Assembly (NCBI GenBank): GCA_023954255.1
Contig: JAMLIH010000020.1
Span: 1-44,388, forward strand
Source of the DNA: Phyllobacteriaceae bacterium
Lineage (GTDB): Bacteria; Pseudomonadota; Alphaproteobacteria; Rhizobiales; Rhizobiaceae
Length of the DNA stretch: 44,388 bases
Reading direction: 5' to 3'
The notes beneath the pieces are model-generated. The model saw only the letters and a program-made list of their open reading frames with translations, searched no databases and was not told the DNA's origin. Position 1 is the first letter of the stretch; each line of letters starts with the position of its first letter. The translations under genes and the position numbers were made by a program. This document shows positions 44,336 to 44,388 of the stretch, one piece after another.

Positions 44336-44388
44336 GGCGAACTCTCTGCAATTTTCCGGATGACCACACTCTTCGGCCAAGCCGGGCG

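Overview
The window is chromosomal DNA from a GC-rich alphaproteobacterium, most likely of the order Hyphomicrobiales (Rhizobiales). This rests on the irr/fabA/fabB arrangement, the rhizobial-type glycerol ABC operon glpSTPQU with glpV, glpR and glpD, and a BlcABC/AttKLM-like gamma-hydroxybutyrate pathway. A DddP-like protein and an AlkB hydroxylase fit a marine or plant-associated lifestyle. No phage, insertion sequence, CRISPR array or rRNA was found.

Layout. 1-3.4 kb: fabB (cut by the window edge) and fabA face irr; then msrA, a small membrane protein and tRNA-Ser(GGA). 3.4-12.1 kb: the glycerol module. The importer (glpV-S-T-P-Q-U, minus strand) diverges from glpR-glpD (plus strand) across a control region with CGAA(A) repeats spaced mostly by about one helical turn. 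12.2-28.1 kb: a 13-gene block entirely on the minus strand, diverging from an IclR regulator (28.3-29.1 kb) across TTCAG/CTGAA palindromes. In transcription order it encodes an SCP2-like protein, an alpha/beta hydrolase, a BlcC-like lactonase, an Rbs-type ABC importer (binding protein, ATPase, two enlarged permeases), a seven-helix rhodopsin homologue, a flotillin, a four-helix membrane protein, a sodium:solute symporter, an iron-type alcohol dehydrogenase and a succinate-semialdehyde dehydrogenase. 29.1-37.0 kb: a thioredoxin-reductase-like protein with a divergent Rrf2 regulator, a PRC-barrel protein with a structured leader, alkB, an OmpA-type lipoprotein, a DddP-like M24 protein, a PilZ protein, a PanE-like reductase and a glyoxalase-related protein. 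37.3-44.4 kb: gyrB, a cytochrome P450, about 1.1 kb without a convincing gene, cysK and a LysE-family exporter.

The most unusual object is the rhodopsin homologue at 19053-19760. It keeps the proteorhodopsin fold signatures (GWAIYP in helix F, YNIADFLN in helix G), but the retinal-binding lysine is Arg212 and the counterion, donor and Arg positions of helix C are also replaced. It should not be able to form a Schiff base with retinal. It lies between an ABC importer and a flotillin in what looks like one operon, ending in genes for the GHB to succinate semialdehyde to succinate route. My reading, an inference, is a lactone/hydroxy-acid uptake and catabolism cluster that has recruited a light-blind rhodopsin fold and a flotillin as membrane components.
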